Assembly (NCBI GenBank): GCA_032158295.1
Contig: CM063256.1
Span: forward strand, 2,528,034 to 2,592,033
DNA: 64,000 nucleotides
Direction: 5' to 3'
From: Pycnopodia helianthoides
Lineage: Eukaryota > Echinodermata > Asteroidea > Forcipulatida > Asteriidae
Shown here: one piece after another, positions 11,640 through 23,291 of the stretch
How positions within the stretch are numbered: position 1 is the stretch's first letter
How the letters are laid out: every line of letters begins with the position of its first letter
The notes under the pieces: generated by a model
Told to the model about the DNA's origin: nothing
Databases searched by the model: none
Seen by the model: only the letters and a program-made list of their open reading frames with translations
Program-made: the position numbers and the translations under genes

Positions 11640-13740
11640 ATGTAATAAAAAGTGATCAGACCAACATTGAATTTTACTTACGAAAAGAAAATGACTAAAT
11701 ACTGACTGTTTGTGTGTATTTAATGGCCAAATAAAGAATAAGAATAAGGGACAAAACTCTTTGTGATTTTTTGGTCAAGCTCTTTAATTTGTTACTGGAA
11801 TAGCCCATATGTATGGCCCAATGTGCATGACCAGAAATGACTGATTTTTGGGGTAAAATCCTAGTTCAAAGCAACCATCAGTAACCATCAAGGGTGTGCA
11901 ATTAAGCAATGTGGTACCCAAAATGTACAAACTGGCACTTAAGTTTCTATGGGTATCATTGGTTGCTACTGGTATAGTACATTGGTTGCTGTGGGTTAAG
12001 TACATTGGTTTCTATGGGTGTTGATATGAGTATAGTGCTTTGCTCTCGCTTGGCTTTCTAGTAAAGATAAGTCAATATCACATGAGGTGTTCTAACCAAA
12101 GAATATAAGTATGTGGTGTAATAAAACTAACTTTTTTATACCAGTATGTATTTGCAGACTGGTATAGTGAGTCTGTCCATGATCTGTTGATTATATTGGA
12201 TGATCAGACAGTTGGAGGGTTTGGCATTGGCTTCTTTTTAAAACCCACTCAAAAAAAAATTTCAGATTGGGACACAGGACTCTATAATGCCAAAATAATT
12301 ATTTTCAAATCTCACTAACATTCATACCTACAGTTTAGTAGGCTTGACTAATTTCTACCAGAAAAGATGTCTCAAAAACACTTTGTCAAATTAACTGCTG
12401 CTTGAACGTTTGAAGACATATAAATTCAATCAACAGTCTGTGGCACTATAGCACAACAATCACACTGCCCCAACTGGTAAAAGGGAAATCCCCATTTCTA
12501 TTTTTAAATCTCTACATTAGGTACAGTATGTATGCAAGTAGGGATGTACATGTATACCATATCAATGTCAACACACTATGCACTTAACTCCATGACTTTA
12601 AACCTATCAACATTAGTTATTAACTCCTGGCTGTATAAAATGTTTCTGATTTACTTGAAAAATAACGGGGTCCTAGATGTGGAAGGCTTGGCAAATAAAC
12701 CACTACGCCAACCCGACCTCTTGTAGCACTATAGCACAACAATCACACTGCCCAAAATGTTTTTAGATCTCTACATTATGTACAGTGTGTATGCAAGCAG
12801 TTATGTATACCATATCAAAGGATTAGTGTTGCATGTCATGTAATGAAGGTTAACACACAGGGTGAAGTTAACACAGTAGGGGCCTACGCTTAACTCAGTG
12901 CCATTGAACCTATCAATAGTAATCTTTATTCCCCTGGCTGTATCAAAGGCTTCTGATTTATTTGAAAAATAACAGAATACAAAATGGACTTGAAGACCCA
13001 AGATGGATTTTGATATACATGTATAGTTATTACCATTTGAGTAAACCATTTGATGAGTTTTCCATCAACCTGTTAAATCAATTGATACTAATCCAAGCTT
13101 TAAAGAGTGCATGTATGGCCTAGTATCCGCCGAAAGACATTTTTTAAATGATTTTTTTCTCTGAATGAAATTTTGACACATGATCAAAATGAAAAACGTA
13201 GAAAAACTTTTGCATATGCCACGAACAATCCACAGAATACATATGCGGTAACTTTGTTTAAAATTGTTTGTTCATGGCTGATGGACATGAAATAATCTAA
13301 GGATCCCAACAATATTTCATTTTTAGTTTTTAATTAACTACCACTTATCATTGGCAGATTTCTTTGGGCAATACCTCAAATTAAAGCTTATATTATTTTC
13401 TTGAATCCATAAAAAAGCCATTTAAATTTTGAATGAAGTTGCCGGGTCAAAATCGGCCAAAAGTTTGACCTAGCATCTTCGATCATATGAATGGTTGGTC
13501 AAATGAGTGAAGATTAGCCCCTAGAAAGAAAAGTGTCAATTATACCTGTGTTGTGTTTTTATTATTGTTTTTCGGGGGGGGGGGGGGGAGGGGCTGTGAA
13601 ACAGGGCATCTTCAGCTGAGTCCGTTAACATCCAATGATAATTGACATTGCCCAGTATAACTGAGGCCTGAGGGTTTGCTCAGTCTGACAATATAAACCC
13701 ACGTTTTGAACCCTTTGCTCTGATCCTCTTTTTATTTCAG
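11640..13740. repeat. copy A of a repeated flank unit
   Basis: From about 12170 the sequence parallels 26160-27041 and, in part, 27360-28124 (gcactatagcacaacaatcacactgcc; gaacctatcaa.a.taat; ttgccgggtcaa; gctgagtcc.ttaacatccaatg). It includes a poly-G run at about 13574-13588. Part is repeated within itself: the gcactatagcacaacaatc block occurs at 12440 and again at 12725. No gene is seen in 11640-12170. Confidence 0.6.
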
Positions 13741-13929
13741 ATGTCCCTCATCATGTCCACACCAGCCTCTTGGATTGTGACTACAATAACCATGGTAACC
13801 AAAGACCCGAAGATCATAGTCAGTCTCAGACTCCCATGGCAGATGCTGAGGACTCTCTACCAGTGAAGCTCTCAGGACAATAAAGGGAGAGTTGGAGACT
13901 TACAAGAAACAGAAAGCTCACAGTGAGAG
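13741..13929 (+). pseudogene. exon-like segment, copy A
   Basis: A 189-bp segment lies between a strong acceptor (ctctttttatttcag) and a donor (gagag|gtgagtg). Three other copies at 27042, 28125 and 45977 keep both splice signals. In copy C (28125) the likely ancestral frame starts DVPHH and reads past AEDSLP. It would continue as TIKGELETYKKQKA, a charged, coiled-coil-like end, but for a shared one-base loss (ggacaataaag) that gives a stop. Copy A has an extra shift near its start. I do not recognise the product. It is best read as a duplicated relic exon of an unknown plus-strand gene. Confidence 0.5.
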
Positions 13930-13976
13930 GTGAGTGATATTCTTGACTTTTAAACTTTGACACTTTTATTCCACAA

Positions 13977-14210
13977 TTTGACTTGAGTGACTCATTCTAG
14001 GTGACTTGAGTGGAGTTGAGTCATTCTAAGTAACCTGAATTGGAGTTGGGCATCCTAACTTGACTTGAGTGGCGTTGAGTCATTTTAATTGACACAAATG
14101 GAGTTGAGTCATTTTAATTGATTCAAATGGAGTTGAGTCATTAAGTGACGTGGGTATGGTTCACTCATTCATTAAAAGTATCTTGATTGATGGAGTTGAC
14201 TCATTTTAAT
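13977..14210. repeat. short degenerate 29-bp minisatellite
   Basis: Several diverged units of the gacttgagtggagttgagtc repeat begin about 50 bp after the donor of the exon-like segment. The same spacing is seen at 27283 and 28365, so the minisatellite seed is part of the duplicated unit. Confidence 0.7.
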
Positions 14211-14394
14211 AAAGGGGGAGTTGGATCGGAGGAATACAAGAAGCGAAAAACTCACAATGATAGGTGAGTGATATTCCTGGCTGTTAAACTTTCATACTTT
14301 TGTTCCACATTAACATCACTCATACATACAGCATATATTTAAAAGCCAATCAGTTTATTTGCACCTCTTTACATGCGTCCACGCACTCATTGAT

Positions 14395-16176
14395 TTTCCC
14401 CACTACGGGAATTGCCATCAAAAACTGTGACTCGGTGTAATTTTTTGTACACAACTAAAAAAAAAGACGAGCAATGCTTTGACTTTTCTTGAAAGAATAT
14501 AAGGAAGACAACCTAATTCTACATCACACTGATATAAAATATTGAATTTGTATTAAAAAAAAGCTAGTCCTTCTTAGGATATTTGTTGCTGTTTTAGCAG
14601 AATTTATCACAATTCTGTGTGTAAAATTGCGGTTTTCAGCAAACCGAGTCTCGTCAAATCAACGTAAATACCAACTGCGCCACTGTTTGACCTTCTTAAA
14701 AAAAAGTTTTGTTAGGGAAGGTTCTGGTCTAATTAGTCATCTAAAAAGTGTTCTGATTGGACCTTGTTAAGGCTCATACTTTTAGCATCGAAGAAGATGA
14801 TCGCCAATTATAGTTGAGTATCAATGCCGCTCAAGGGAGTCAACGTGAGTCACATTTTTGTTATGGTCACTTCATGTCACTGATATTTAAAAAACCTTTC
14901 TAAATGTTTTGAAGTATTTTCACTTCTAGGAACTTGAGTTTGGTTCTAACTGGCTGATTCAATCCATTCACTTTGAGTTTGGGTACAGAGTACAACCAAT
15001 ATTCCCAACATATCTCACTAACATACATACATACCTTTGTTACTTGACTTGTTTTCTGCTGCAATCTACTTGTGACAGACGAGTATGGCTAGGAACGCAC
15101 CATCAAGTCTGCCTGTTGATCGTTAAAAATGCAATTCATGCAACAGTTTGTGTTAGACACAAAAACAACACCTTTGAATATAGATCTCTTTGTATGCAAT
15201 ATGTATTTAAGGAGTGGTGGAAAGGTTCTCTATTGAAAAAGTTGACACAGTGTAAACCATGAATGTCCTTGAATGACATTGAACTTCAGTATGTTTTCAA
15301 CCTTTAAAGGGTGTGCCCAACATTGGTAAACTTGAAAATATACATGTTCACAGATTTGCACACAACTTCCATGGTACAAAGATGATCATGGTGGCAAAAC
15401 TTTCCCTGAAATATTTTTGCTTGAAATGCCACAGTTTTTGTGAAATTAGCACAATAATTAATGTTGATCTCGAGTCCAAAATCTGATGTTTGAAAACAGT
15501 GAAATTGTATAACTATTTGTAAACAATGTTTGTGTGACCCTGATGAACGGGTTCATTATTTCCTGGCTATTTTGGGTCACACAAAGTGGAGATACTGGTC
15601 TTTGACATATGTTGATGTGCGCTTCGGCTCATGGCTGTACAAAAATCAGTTTGGGGTGGAATCACATAATGAGAAGGTCTAACCTTGGATTTTTACCGAT
15701 CGTACTAATTCACAAGGTGGATTTTGATATGGCAAGTCTCTGAACTGTCTTTTATGGTCCATGAATTTGTGTGAATTTGTAATAAATCCAAGCCTAATGT
15801 TAAAAGATGCTTTGCATTGTTGCTTTTCATGAAAAGTGCATTCATTCTAGTGTTAAAACAGATATATACCAAAGATTTTGTTCAAAATTGTTTGTTTTTT
15901 AAGCAAGATTTTTTCAATTCTTAGTTTTCAAGAAGATTAACAAAGAGATTATTATTTTGGGGGGTCTTTTGAAGAATACACTTTTCAAAAAATTTCAAGA
16001 AAATTCACAAAGAGGTAGCCAAATACATTTTGTGTTGATTTTCAGAAGAGAACAGTTATTCAATTTTTATAGTTTTCAAGAAATATGGTCACCGTTTTCA
16101 CGAAGAGGCACTTTAGGCCATTCAAAAATTTAAATGGTTAATATTCTGATTATCAAATGTAACTTGAAATTACAAA
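14395..16176. repeat. shared upstream flank DNA of TRIM copy c
   Basis: A mosaic of blocks also found elsewhere in the window: 14395-14820 matches 3238-3480, 14847-15100 matches 19097-19345 and 52585-52880, 15303-15600 matches 5393 and 30748, and 15820-16110 matches 31360-31640. No gene is seen. It supports the view that intergenic DNA was copied together with the TRIM genes. Confidence 0.55.
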
Positions 16177-16323
16177 TTGCACGACGCCCGGCATGTACCC
16201 AGGGGAATTTGGTGGTCTAGTGCATCATCTGGCACGTGCTGGTTAAACGACCTCTTCAAGAAGTTGCACTCTGTCATCTCCAAAGTTAACTTAACATGGC
16301 TCCATTTTGTGATCCGTCAGTAT

Positions 16324-18149
16324 TCAAGTTTTATGGCTGTCGTCTCTCATGTAAATTTGAACTGATTCATCTGTAGCCACAACCAGATCACCAGCAGGTG
16401 TGAGTGTGATACCATGAGTATAAGCACAGCCCTTAATGCTACATCCAGTGTACTGGTATCTGCCATCAGGACTGTAATGTTGGATCTCACTTGATGATGA
16501 TTCTTCATCCCAGATAGCAACATAGATGTTGCCATCCTTGTCACAGCACACACCAGAGGCCACCAAGACTGATTGATGTCGACTGAGAATATAGTTATAC
16601 CAATGTAGTCTATTGATACTAACTTCTTGTCACAGGTGCTGGTGTAGATGAGTTGCTGTTTGTGGGTAGTCAAGTGTCGACCAATCCCAGGAGCATGCAG
16701 TGTTCTGATGAGGTATCCATCTGGTTTGTGGAGAGAGATCTTGTTGTAAGAACCCACTGCGATCAGATTGTTGTCATCTGCTACTATACATGGTGGCTGA
16801 ATTAACGGCCAACCAGCCTTTGTAAAATAATAGAGATGCTTATAATTTTTGTTGAAGATCTTAACTGCTGTGGTATCTACAACAATGAGCTCATCATTGC
16901 TGTTCAAAGTCACTCTGCTTGGATTAGTAAGACCCTTGATTGACAGCTCATTTGGGATTAAGTTGGATTGAGCATTGGTGTCTGCTAATATTTTGATCAA
17001 GATACTTTTCTTTAAATCACAGACAACAACATCGCTATTGCAGTAAGAAGCGACATCAGATGCACAGATGTTTTGTATTTGTTTGTCTTTGTTCATGTAC
17101 CCTGTTATTTGTGTTTTCAGTGTCCATGTCTTTTGTGTAAGTTTTGTCTGGGGTTTGCATTTGGCTGTCTACTGCAGCACAAGCTGCTGCTTCTAGTTTT
17201 TGTTCCTCTTTGATTCTCAGTCTCCCGAATGATTTCTGATCCTCTTCAAAGTCCATATAAGCCAATTCATGGGGCACTTGTTTGGGTTGTATCTCTGTGT
17301 AGTCTTTGAGGTCTTGCAACAGTTTCTCTATGAGATGTAGATTCTCACTAAAGTTCACTCTATCCATGAGTTGATTGACTGTAACTTTCTTATTCAGCGC
17401 TTTTGTCATTTCATTGTTGTTTGAGGCTTCTGCTGTTTCTATTGTTTTGGCTCTATGTTTATAAATCTGATCTAATTTTAGCATCAGATTCTTCTCTTCT
17501 TCTCTGATCCTTGCAGCCTCCTTGGCAATCTCCTCCTCAGCCATTTTTGAGATTTTTGCTTTGGTGGCAGCAAACATAGTGTCTAACAGCTTCCGAGACA
17601 TGCCTATGTCCTCCAAAGCAATCTTGAAATTATTGTGATGTTGTCCAACTTCTTCTAGTACTTCAATGGCTTTCTTCTTGCAGTTGTCAACAATCTCATC
17701 TAGTTCAGTGGCAGGATGCATTCTGTGGTCCTTTGCAATGCAAGTTGTGCACATCAACTGTTTGCATGAGTCACAGTACATGATGACATCCTTGTCAGTA
17801 TGCTTGCTACATTTGGAAACAGACCCCTGACTTGGGGGTTGATTGTCTTTTGGACTTTGCAGTTCAGTCTCTTGCTGTTCTATTTCATCCAACAAAGAAA
17901 TCGACTTGAGTTCAGTACGTAATGAGAAACTCCTTTTCCAACCAGTAAAGTTTCACTGCGACACACTGGGCATATTAGTTTTGGACTGGCTGGGTTAGTC
18001 TCTGCAAGTTGTTGAAGGCATTTCAGACAAAATGAATGAGAACACTCCAGCATTTTCGGCTCCTTGTAGTGGTCCATGCAGAATTGACATTCAAGGTGTC
18101 TCTCGCTGATCTTTTGTAAAAGTGGGTTCACTGTTACTCTGGCAGCCAT
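16324..18149 (-). pseudogene. TRIM-NHL copy c, several frameshifts
   Basis: All domains are recognisable from ATG 18149 (MAARVTVNP..): RING with CQFC, CSHSFCLKC and CPVC; B-box2 with CSKH..CDSC..CTTC; coiled coil; NHL blades ending QIYMRDDSHK. At least three disruptions are seen. One base is lost near 17920, after VGKGVS. Single-base losses at about 17157-17172 (cagccaaatg for cagccaatatg) and just before it shift the frame at the coiled coil-NHL linker. One base is lost near 16555 (accagagg for accacgagg). The upstream acceptor is cttgaaattt on the plus strand (18185-18186) and keeps the 35-nt spacing to the ATG. It is closest to copies d and h in sequence. It is inactive as a full-length ligase. 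Confidence 0.82.
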
Positions 18150-18229
18150 CTTGTAAGTTTGATGGCAGAGCTGGAAGAAGTAATCTTGAAATTTGATAAC
18201 AAGAGAAAAAACCAACATCACTTGTAACT

Positions 18230-20230
18230 TAATCCAGATGTTGCTTTAATCACCGAGAAAAGAAGTTTGGTTAATAGTTTATTATTTTAAACAGTTACAT
18301 GTAGGTCAGCAAATAACACTACAACACCTGTGAGTAAGGCCTTAAAAATGATTGGTCGCTGTCAGAATTTGTTTTTCATGCATTCTTGACTTTCCTTTTG
18401 AGGTTGTCACAAGCTTGTAGAAATAAAAATTAGTTTAAAATTAATGGAGCATTTTAAACAAAATATTTGATGTTCAAAGATAGTACTTTCAGGACTCTGT
18501 GCTAACTGACAACTACACTTATTAATCGCCTATCAATTTCTGGTCATCCTTGTTTGTACAACTAAATAGTGAAGTTCTGGAATGGGGATAACTTATTAAA
18601 CCCCCAAAAAGGGAGATTTGGAGCCAAAGTTTCAGTACCCTTTATTTCTCTTTGTACATGTTGTACAGGAAAATTAAGGCAAAGCATTGTGAGTGCAACG
18701 AAAAGAGGATGTTCCGAATTGTTCCAAACGTCATACAGTGTCAAGTCATAATGAAAAAAAAAATTGGCTTATTATTTTTTTTAAATGTTCATCAAAGAAT
18801 CTGGCCAAGAAAAATAAAAGGACCATTTGAATAATACAAGCCACAGAAGGTGACACTGCTGTGGGTATCAGGCAATCCGCTTTTTGTAGGCGAACATTAT
18901 ATTATTTTTTTGAACAATACAGAGCAATTTCTTTACAAGAACTTTGTTAGGGATATCAATTGAAATTTTGTTTTGGAAGAATTTGTCATTTTTGGGGTTA
19001 CTGAATTTGCTTAGATGAGTAGAGTCATGAGTCATTCTTAGGATTTAAAAAAGGGTAATTTCAAGATGCGTTGAGTAACAAAGCCAATCATGGAGTCAGC
19101 GTGAGTCACATTTTTGTTACGGTCAATTCATGTCACTGACATTTTAAAACCGTTTTTTTTTATATATTTAATTATTTCCAATTTTAGGAATTTGAATTTG
19201 GTTCTAACTCATAGTCAATTCAATCCATTTATGTTCAATTTGGGTACAGAGTACAGTCATTATTCTCAACATATCTCACTGACATTCATACCTTTGTGAC
19301 TCGACTTGTTTTCTGCTGCAACCTACTTGTGAGGGATGAGTATGGCTAGGAAACATCATGGCTAGGAACATCATCAATTCTGCCAGTTGAACTTTGAAGG
19401 TGCAATTCATGCAACAATTCGTATTAAACGCACAACAGCACATTGTCCCAAACCGATATGTGGTAATTCAAGTTTGTATATCTCTGTGTATTTATAGTAT
19501 GGATGCGAGCAGTGGTGTGAAAGTTCACCATTGAGAAAGTTTACACAATGTAAACTATTAATATGTCATTAACTTGTAAAGGGTTTGCCCAACAATGGAC
19601 AAATTGAGAAGCAACTATAAATAAGTAGTAAACTTGCCGGTACAACCATGTATTAGATCTCTTTTTTGGGGAGTGTTGGCTCTGAAAAGAGCCGGTGTGG
19701 TATCGACATTTCGAACAGGAGAAATGCAAAAATTGAAACTATAAATGTTCACAGATCTTCACGTAACTTACATGGTATGCAGATTGTTATGGTGGGAAAC
19801 TTCCTTTGAAATATTTTAGTTTTGATCTCAAAACCAACACCTGATGCTTGAAAAAAAAAAAAAAAAAACACAATAAAGTTTTTTACAATGTTATTGTGAC
19901 TGAGGTGACTAATTGAGTGAAACCAATTTGAACAGGTTTTTTAATTCCTTAATAATGTTGGTCGCCTGCTTTAACCAATGAATGTGAAACAGTTTAGGTG
20001 AAACAGTTCAGGTGTAATTACATGCTGAAAAAACAGAAGATAAGGTCTAACCTTGGGTTTTCGGTCGACCATACTAATTTACAAGACAGATTTTGATAAA
20101 GCAAGTCTCAGAATTGTCTTGTATGGTCCATGAATTCGTGTGAATCCTCAATACATCCAAGCCTAATGTTGAAAGATGCTTTACATTGTTGATTTTTCTG
20201 AAGAGTGCATTCATTTTAGTTACAAAAAAT
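18230..20230. other. gene-free interval with shared flank blocks
   Basis: No gene is seen. 19097-19345 is a paralogue of 14847-15100 and 52585-52880. 19570-19830 is a diverged MITE copy. An A-run lies at 19851-19868. The rest is unassigned AT-rich DNA. Confidence 0.45.
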
Positions 20231-20238
20231 ATTTCCAA

Positions 20239-20450
20239 AGAGATTATCATCAATGGTTTTTGGAAGCGTACATATATTCCAATTCCTCTAGTTTTCAAGA
20301 AATATCACAAAGAGATTATCCATTGTTGTTTTTGGAAGAGTACATTTATTCAAATTCCTCTAAATTTCATGAAATATCACAAAGAGATTATACAGTGTTG
20401 TTTTTGGAAGAGTACATTTGTTCCAGTTCCTCTAGTTTTTCAGATTACTT
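20239..20450. repeat. 72-bp tandem repeat, about 3 units
   Basis: The block agagattat recurs at 20239, 20311 and 20383, exactly 72 bp apart, with the body ttttggaag.gtacat.tattc.aattcctcta repeated each time. Because 72 is divisible by three, it produces a 24-residue repeated translation. Diverged relatives at about 15840-16100 and 31370-31640 do not keep frame, so I treat it as noncoding. Confidence 0.7.
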
Positions 20451-20479
20451 CACTGGTTTTTGGAGCTGGTTTGTCGGGG

Positions 20480-21150
20480 GGGGGGGGACGACGACATCAA
20501 GAGTCATGGGCCTTATGGTGTTGGGTCCAGGGGCCTGCTTAAGGGCCCATGTCGGGGTCCAGGGGCGAAGCCTTTTATGTTTTTTAGCATGTCTGAATGG
20601 CCTAGATTAGCTCTCTTTGCTATAAATATTTACATGACATCTCTAATTTAGAGAGAGAATTAACAGCCCAACATACATGATATATTAATCTTACTTCAAT
20701 CACACAACTTTAAATCTTCGACAAAATCCTTCCCTCCCACGAACGTAAGCGCTGCCCCCTGGGTTTACCGACGGACATCATTAACAATGAATCTTAAAAC
20801 TGTTTTGAAATTAATATTTGTACATTTACAAACTTTTTGCATTACTTGTTAGATTTGCATCTTGGACAGCAACGGCACGCCCAAGAATTATAGGCGAAAC
20901 GGCCCTTGATGGGTCCAGGTGCAAAGCCCAGGTGGGGGTTCCGGGGCGAAGCCCCTGAAGCTCTGAGTTTTGGCATTTTTGGGTGTGAAAAATCAAGCCT
21001 CTGTATGCCTAAAAACAGAGAAATAAGCGCACTTTTTTAGCACTTTTGATTCATCGCAACATATCAATAGGTGGGGTGACGGCCCCTTGTGGGGTCCAGG
21101 GGCAGAGCCCCGCTGGGGGCTCAGGGGTTGTAGCCCCCTTAAGCTCTGAG
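20480..21150. repeat. interspersed GGGTCCAGGGGC-type repeat units
   Basis: Three related blocks contain gggtccaggggc.aagccc and are followed by agctctgag (near 20530-20580, 20905-20965 and 21085-21150). The core is self-complementary (gggg..gccccc). The last two lie about 180-190 bp apart, each followed by ttttagcac- or ttataagcac-like text, suggesting a partly eroded tandem array. Nothing coding is seen. Confidence 0.5.
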
Positions 21151-22084
21151 GTGAAACGTCAAGAGAAACGTCAAAGAGAAATAGATGCATTTTATAAGCA
21201 CTTTTAATTCATATCAATTTTATTTTACTGAAAACTTTTCTGTAACATCAACCATCTCAAATGAATTTTTACTCCTATCAATCAATTAGACCGTGACACA
21301 TATGGACATAACCTTGAATAAGTGGACGGCAATAAACCCATGTCCTACCATAAGTCCTTTTCATTAGTGGCGTCACACAATAATCGTCTATATCTGATTA
21401 CTGTTTAAAAATGAAATTAAAAGTTATCTTGGGCACGAGTTTGACAATTTTGTGATATGGTCCTTGTGCTTATTATAGTGTAGATATAAAACTATAACAT
21501 TGACTTGCAATTTAGGGAAAATGTTGATGTCAATGATAACGTGCAAAAGCCCAGCGAAAGTATTAAAGCATCGTCGCTGTTATAGTGTACATTTTGGTGC
21601 GTAAAGCGTTGTACATACACAATATGGTCTAAACCACAATGAGAAACATTGTCCTCTTTAGTATACATTAAAGTGCGTAAAGCATTGTACATTAAATAAC
21701 ACAGCAGCTCTCGGATGGTCCATGCCCAGTGAGTAAATGGCCGAGCGGTTTTGGGCGGTGCAGTGACTACATGTATAGGGTTAAGTTTCCAGACAGTGCA
21801 CCGCGTAAGTTCATACAGTAGACAGTAGCCTTTTTAAGTCCTCTTGCTTGCAACTTGAGGAGTTGCAAAAGTTTAGAACTATTAGTCTGGAGATATTACA
21901 CTAAAGTGCCCTATTTGAGATACACAAGCTTAAAAAACCTGGGGGGGGGGACCACACAATTTGATATAGTGTCCCCCACCCTTCAAAAAGTGGGGGATGT
22001 GTTCCCCTGTGTCCCCCCCCCCCCCACACCAAGGATTGATGCCCATGTGTACAATACCTTTTTTTTAGGTTTTAGTTTTTTTTA

Positions 22085-23170
22085 AAGCATTTTTAAACAT
22101 TGTTCATCCAGGCATACAATGTCATGAAGTTTCAAGGCTTCAAGAGCTTTACTTTTGTACCTACAATAATAAAGCATTGCATGGTTCAGTTTACCATTGT
22201 AGGACACGGCGCGAGCCAACCTCAAATGTGAACACAGTTTTCACGAACTGACACAGTATTGTAATACATTGGATGGTGTCAGTTTGTGAAAACATGAATA
22301 ACTTGGGTCTTAACTGGACACAAACCTTGCTTACTTTAAGTTCAAAGCATCAAGTCTCCTCTGTAAGAAAAACTAGCTGAAAAATACCCTGAAATTTTGA
22401 AGGAAAGTGTGATTATGAAAAAGAACTTAACTTTAAAGGTTGTTTTCTTTGATTGCTACTTTTTACTGGCATGTGTCAGTTTTGGCATCTGTGAATAAAT
22501 CTAGTATTATTTGGCCAGCTGTCCAAGCACAAGAACTGGGATAGCACTTCTAATGGCCCAAACATGATAGGGTATGAAACAAAGAAAAACATGAACCCAA
22601 AGAGCAAGAATGTGAACCATTTATAATGTTTTCAAAATTATTACAATTTGCAGGTTTTAACCTACTCGGTCATAAGACTTTTGTTGAGGAGAGTTTTATG
22701 TTCAAAGGATAGAAAACTGTTTTTGTTTTGTCTGAGATTTCGTGCAAGCTTTGAGGATCTTCAAAAGCTGTGTTATCATCTTTGACAAATTTGTAGATCA
22801 ATATTAATCTCTTCAAGATTTGTAGTACAATAAACTGGCTATTTAAGAAATAACAAAATTGTTCTTTTTCTGGAAAACATGAAGATTGAAAAGAGTTTTA
22901 TTTTTAAATCATTGATCAATCATCCTCTCTTGGTTTGCGTTTATAAAACAAGTGGTGTCAGGTTCAAATCCTGCTATAGTCAATTTGGTTTTTGTTCACC
23001 ACAATTTTAATTGTCTAATTTTCTATCCATTTACTGTAATAAATGTTGAAAATGAAAAAAGCAATATTTTTACATTTGAAGATCACATTCAGGTTTAGAA
23101 AATCTTGTTTCAACTCCTAACTTAGATCTTCAGTATAAAACAAATGTTATTCCATGATAGTAATAGCTTC
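22085..23170. repeat. paralogue of the transposon-bearing flank (empty site)
   Basis: This sequence is collinear with 56265-56421 plus 63013-64000: aacattgttcatc.aggc, ataataaagcattgcatggt, ggatggtgtcagtttgtgaa, cctgaaattttgaa. At 22240-22248 it reads ttcacgaac without interruption, where the paralogue has a 6.6-kb insertion flanked by ttcacaaac. Around that site is an 18-bp inverted repeat (gttttcacgaactgacac / gtgtcagtttgtgaaaac, 22237-22305). It ends just 3' of TRIM copy d. Confidence 0.85.
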
Positions 23171-23291
23171 TTGTTCTTTTTTCAGTTTGTCCAGATTGTC
23201 CATTGATATGAGATTCTGGTCAATAGACCTTAAGTTCCACAGCAAGAGGACCTAAAGGAAGTTTTGTGGCCTTTTTTGGGTCCAGCTCTCT

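Noticed and set aside
20176..20610. 144-codon frame with a repeated SQRDY..FLEEYIYSNSS pattern
   Set aside because: The repeat comes from a 72-bp tandem DNA repeat that keeps frame by chance of length. Related repeats at 15840 and 31370 do not keep frame, and the frame runs into an unrelated GC-rich repeat.
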